Shown here: piece after piece, positions 5,131-5,203 of the stretch
How positions within the stretch are numbered: position 1 is the stretch's first letter
Layout of the letters: every line of letters starts with the position of its first letter
Assembly (NCBI GenBank): GCA_900313295.1
Contig: OMQS01000173.1
Span: 1 to 5,203, forward strand
Source of the DNA: an uncultured Eubacteriales bacterium
GTDB lineage: Bacteria; Bacillota; Clostridia; Oscillospirales; Oscillospiraceae
Length of the DNA stretch: 5,203 nucleotides
Reading direction: 5' to 3'
Notes under the pieces: model-generated
What the model saw: only the letters and a program-made list of their open reading frames with translations
What the model was told of the DNA's origin: nothing
Database searches by the model: none
Program-made: the position numbers and the translations under genes

Positions 5131-5203
5131 GTAGGGCGGCACCCATGTGTGCCGTCGCCTTCAACCTCCGCACTTCAAACCCTGTCATTGCAAGCCAGTG
5201 ACC
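5131..5203. repeat. Possible start of a dispersed intergenic repeat, cut by the window end
   Basis: A hairpin GGCGGCAC (5135-5142) / GTGCCGTC (5149-5156), with one G-U pair and a six-base loop, follows GTAG. About 30 bp further on is TGTCATTGCAAGCCAGTG (5183-5200). From memory, both the GTAGGG-GGCAC hairpin style and the TGTCATTGC-AGCCAGTG style occur as intergenic repeats in gut Clostridia genomes. No open frame with a ribosome binding site is seen here. The matching ACTGGCT arm, if present, lies beyond the window. Confidence 0.35.

Overview
The window looks like a chromosomal segment of a Gram-positive gut anaerobe of the Clostridia, most likely the Oscillospiraceae/Ruminococcaceae side of the Bacillota. 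This placement is an inference. It rests on strong AGGAGG-type ribosome binding sites, consensus sigma-A promoters (one is TTGACC-N17-TATAAT), GC-rich coding sequence with compact intrinsic terminators, and the protein families present (XpaC/TelA pair, DUF6512-type membrane protein, a cysteine-rich FMN alpha-hydroxy-acid oxidase variant). No species can be named from sequence alone.

Layout. Bases 1-140 hold the C-terminal end of an alpha/beta hydrolase (+). Bases 172-578 hold an Imm70-type immunity gene (+) that is broken by a one-base frameshift near 271-273. It is clearly more AT-rich than the rest: bases 361-420 are 20/60 G+C, against 41/60 for bases 4261-4320. A 220-bp convergent gap follows, with one intrinsic terminator for each strand. 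Then comes a complete three-gene minus-strand operon, read from right to left: xpaC (3231-2518), telA (2488-1328) and a membrane-anchored TPM-domain gene (1302-799). It has a near-consensus promoter at 3267-3295, gaps of only 29 and 25 bp, and a UUCG-loop terminator at 698-730. Upstream on the same strand lies a separate gene for a five-helix DUF6512-like membrane protein (3895-3368); its terminator abuts the -35 box of the xpaC promoter. A 130-bp divergent promoter region separates it from a plus-strand FMN-dependent alpha-hydroxy-acid oxidizing enzyme (4026-5045), which has its own terminator. The last ~75 bases hold a hairpin and what looks like the start of a dispersed intergenic repeat.

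How the genes may work together. XpaC and TelA are paired in many Firmicutes (for example xpaC-yaaN in Bacillus subtilis) and are linked to toxic-anion and envelope-stress tolerance, though their biochemistry is not settled. Here they share a transcript with a TPM-domain protein anchored in the membrane, which suggests a small envelope-associated module. The DUF6512 gene and the oxidase gene diverge from a shared intergenic region that carries a 13-bp near-perfect direct repeat, so they may be co-regulated. The points most worth checking are the frameshifted orphan immunity gene, the Cys-rich N-terminus of the oxidase with loss of the usual active-site tyrosines, and the divergent repeat.
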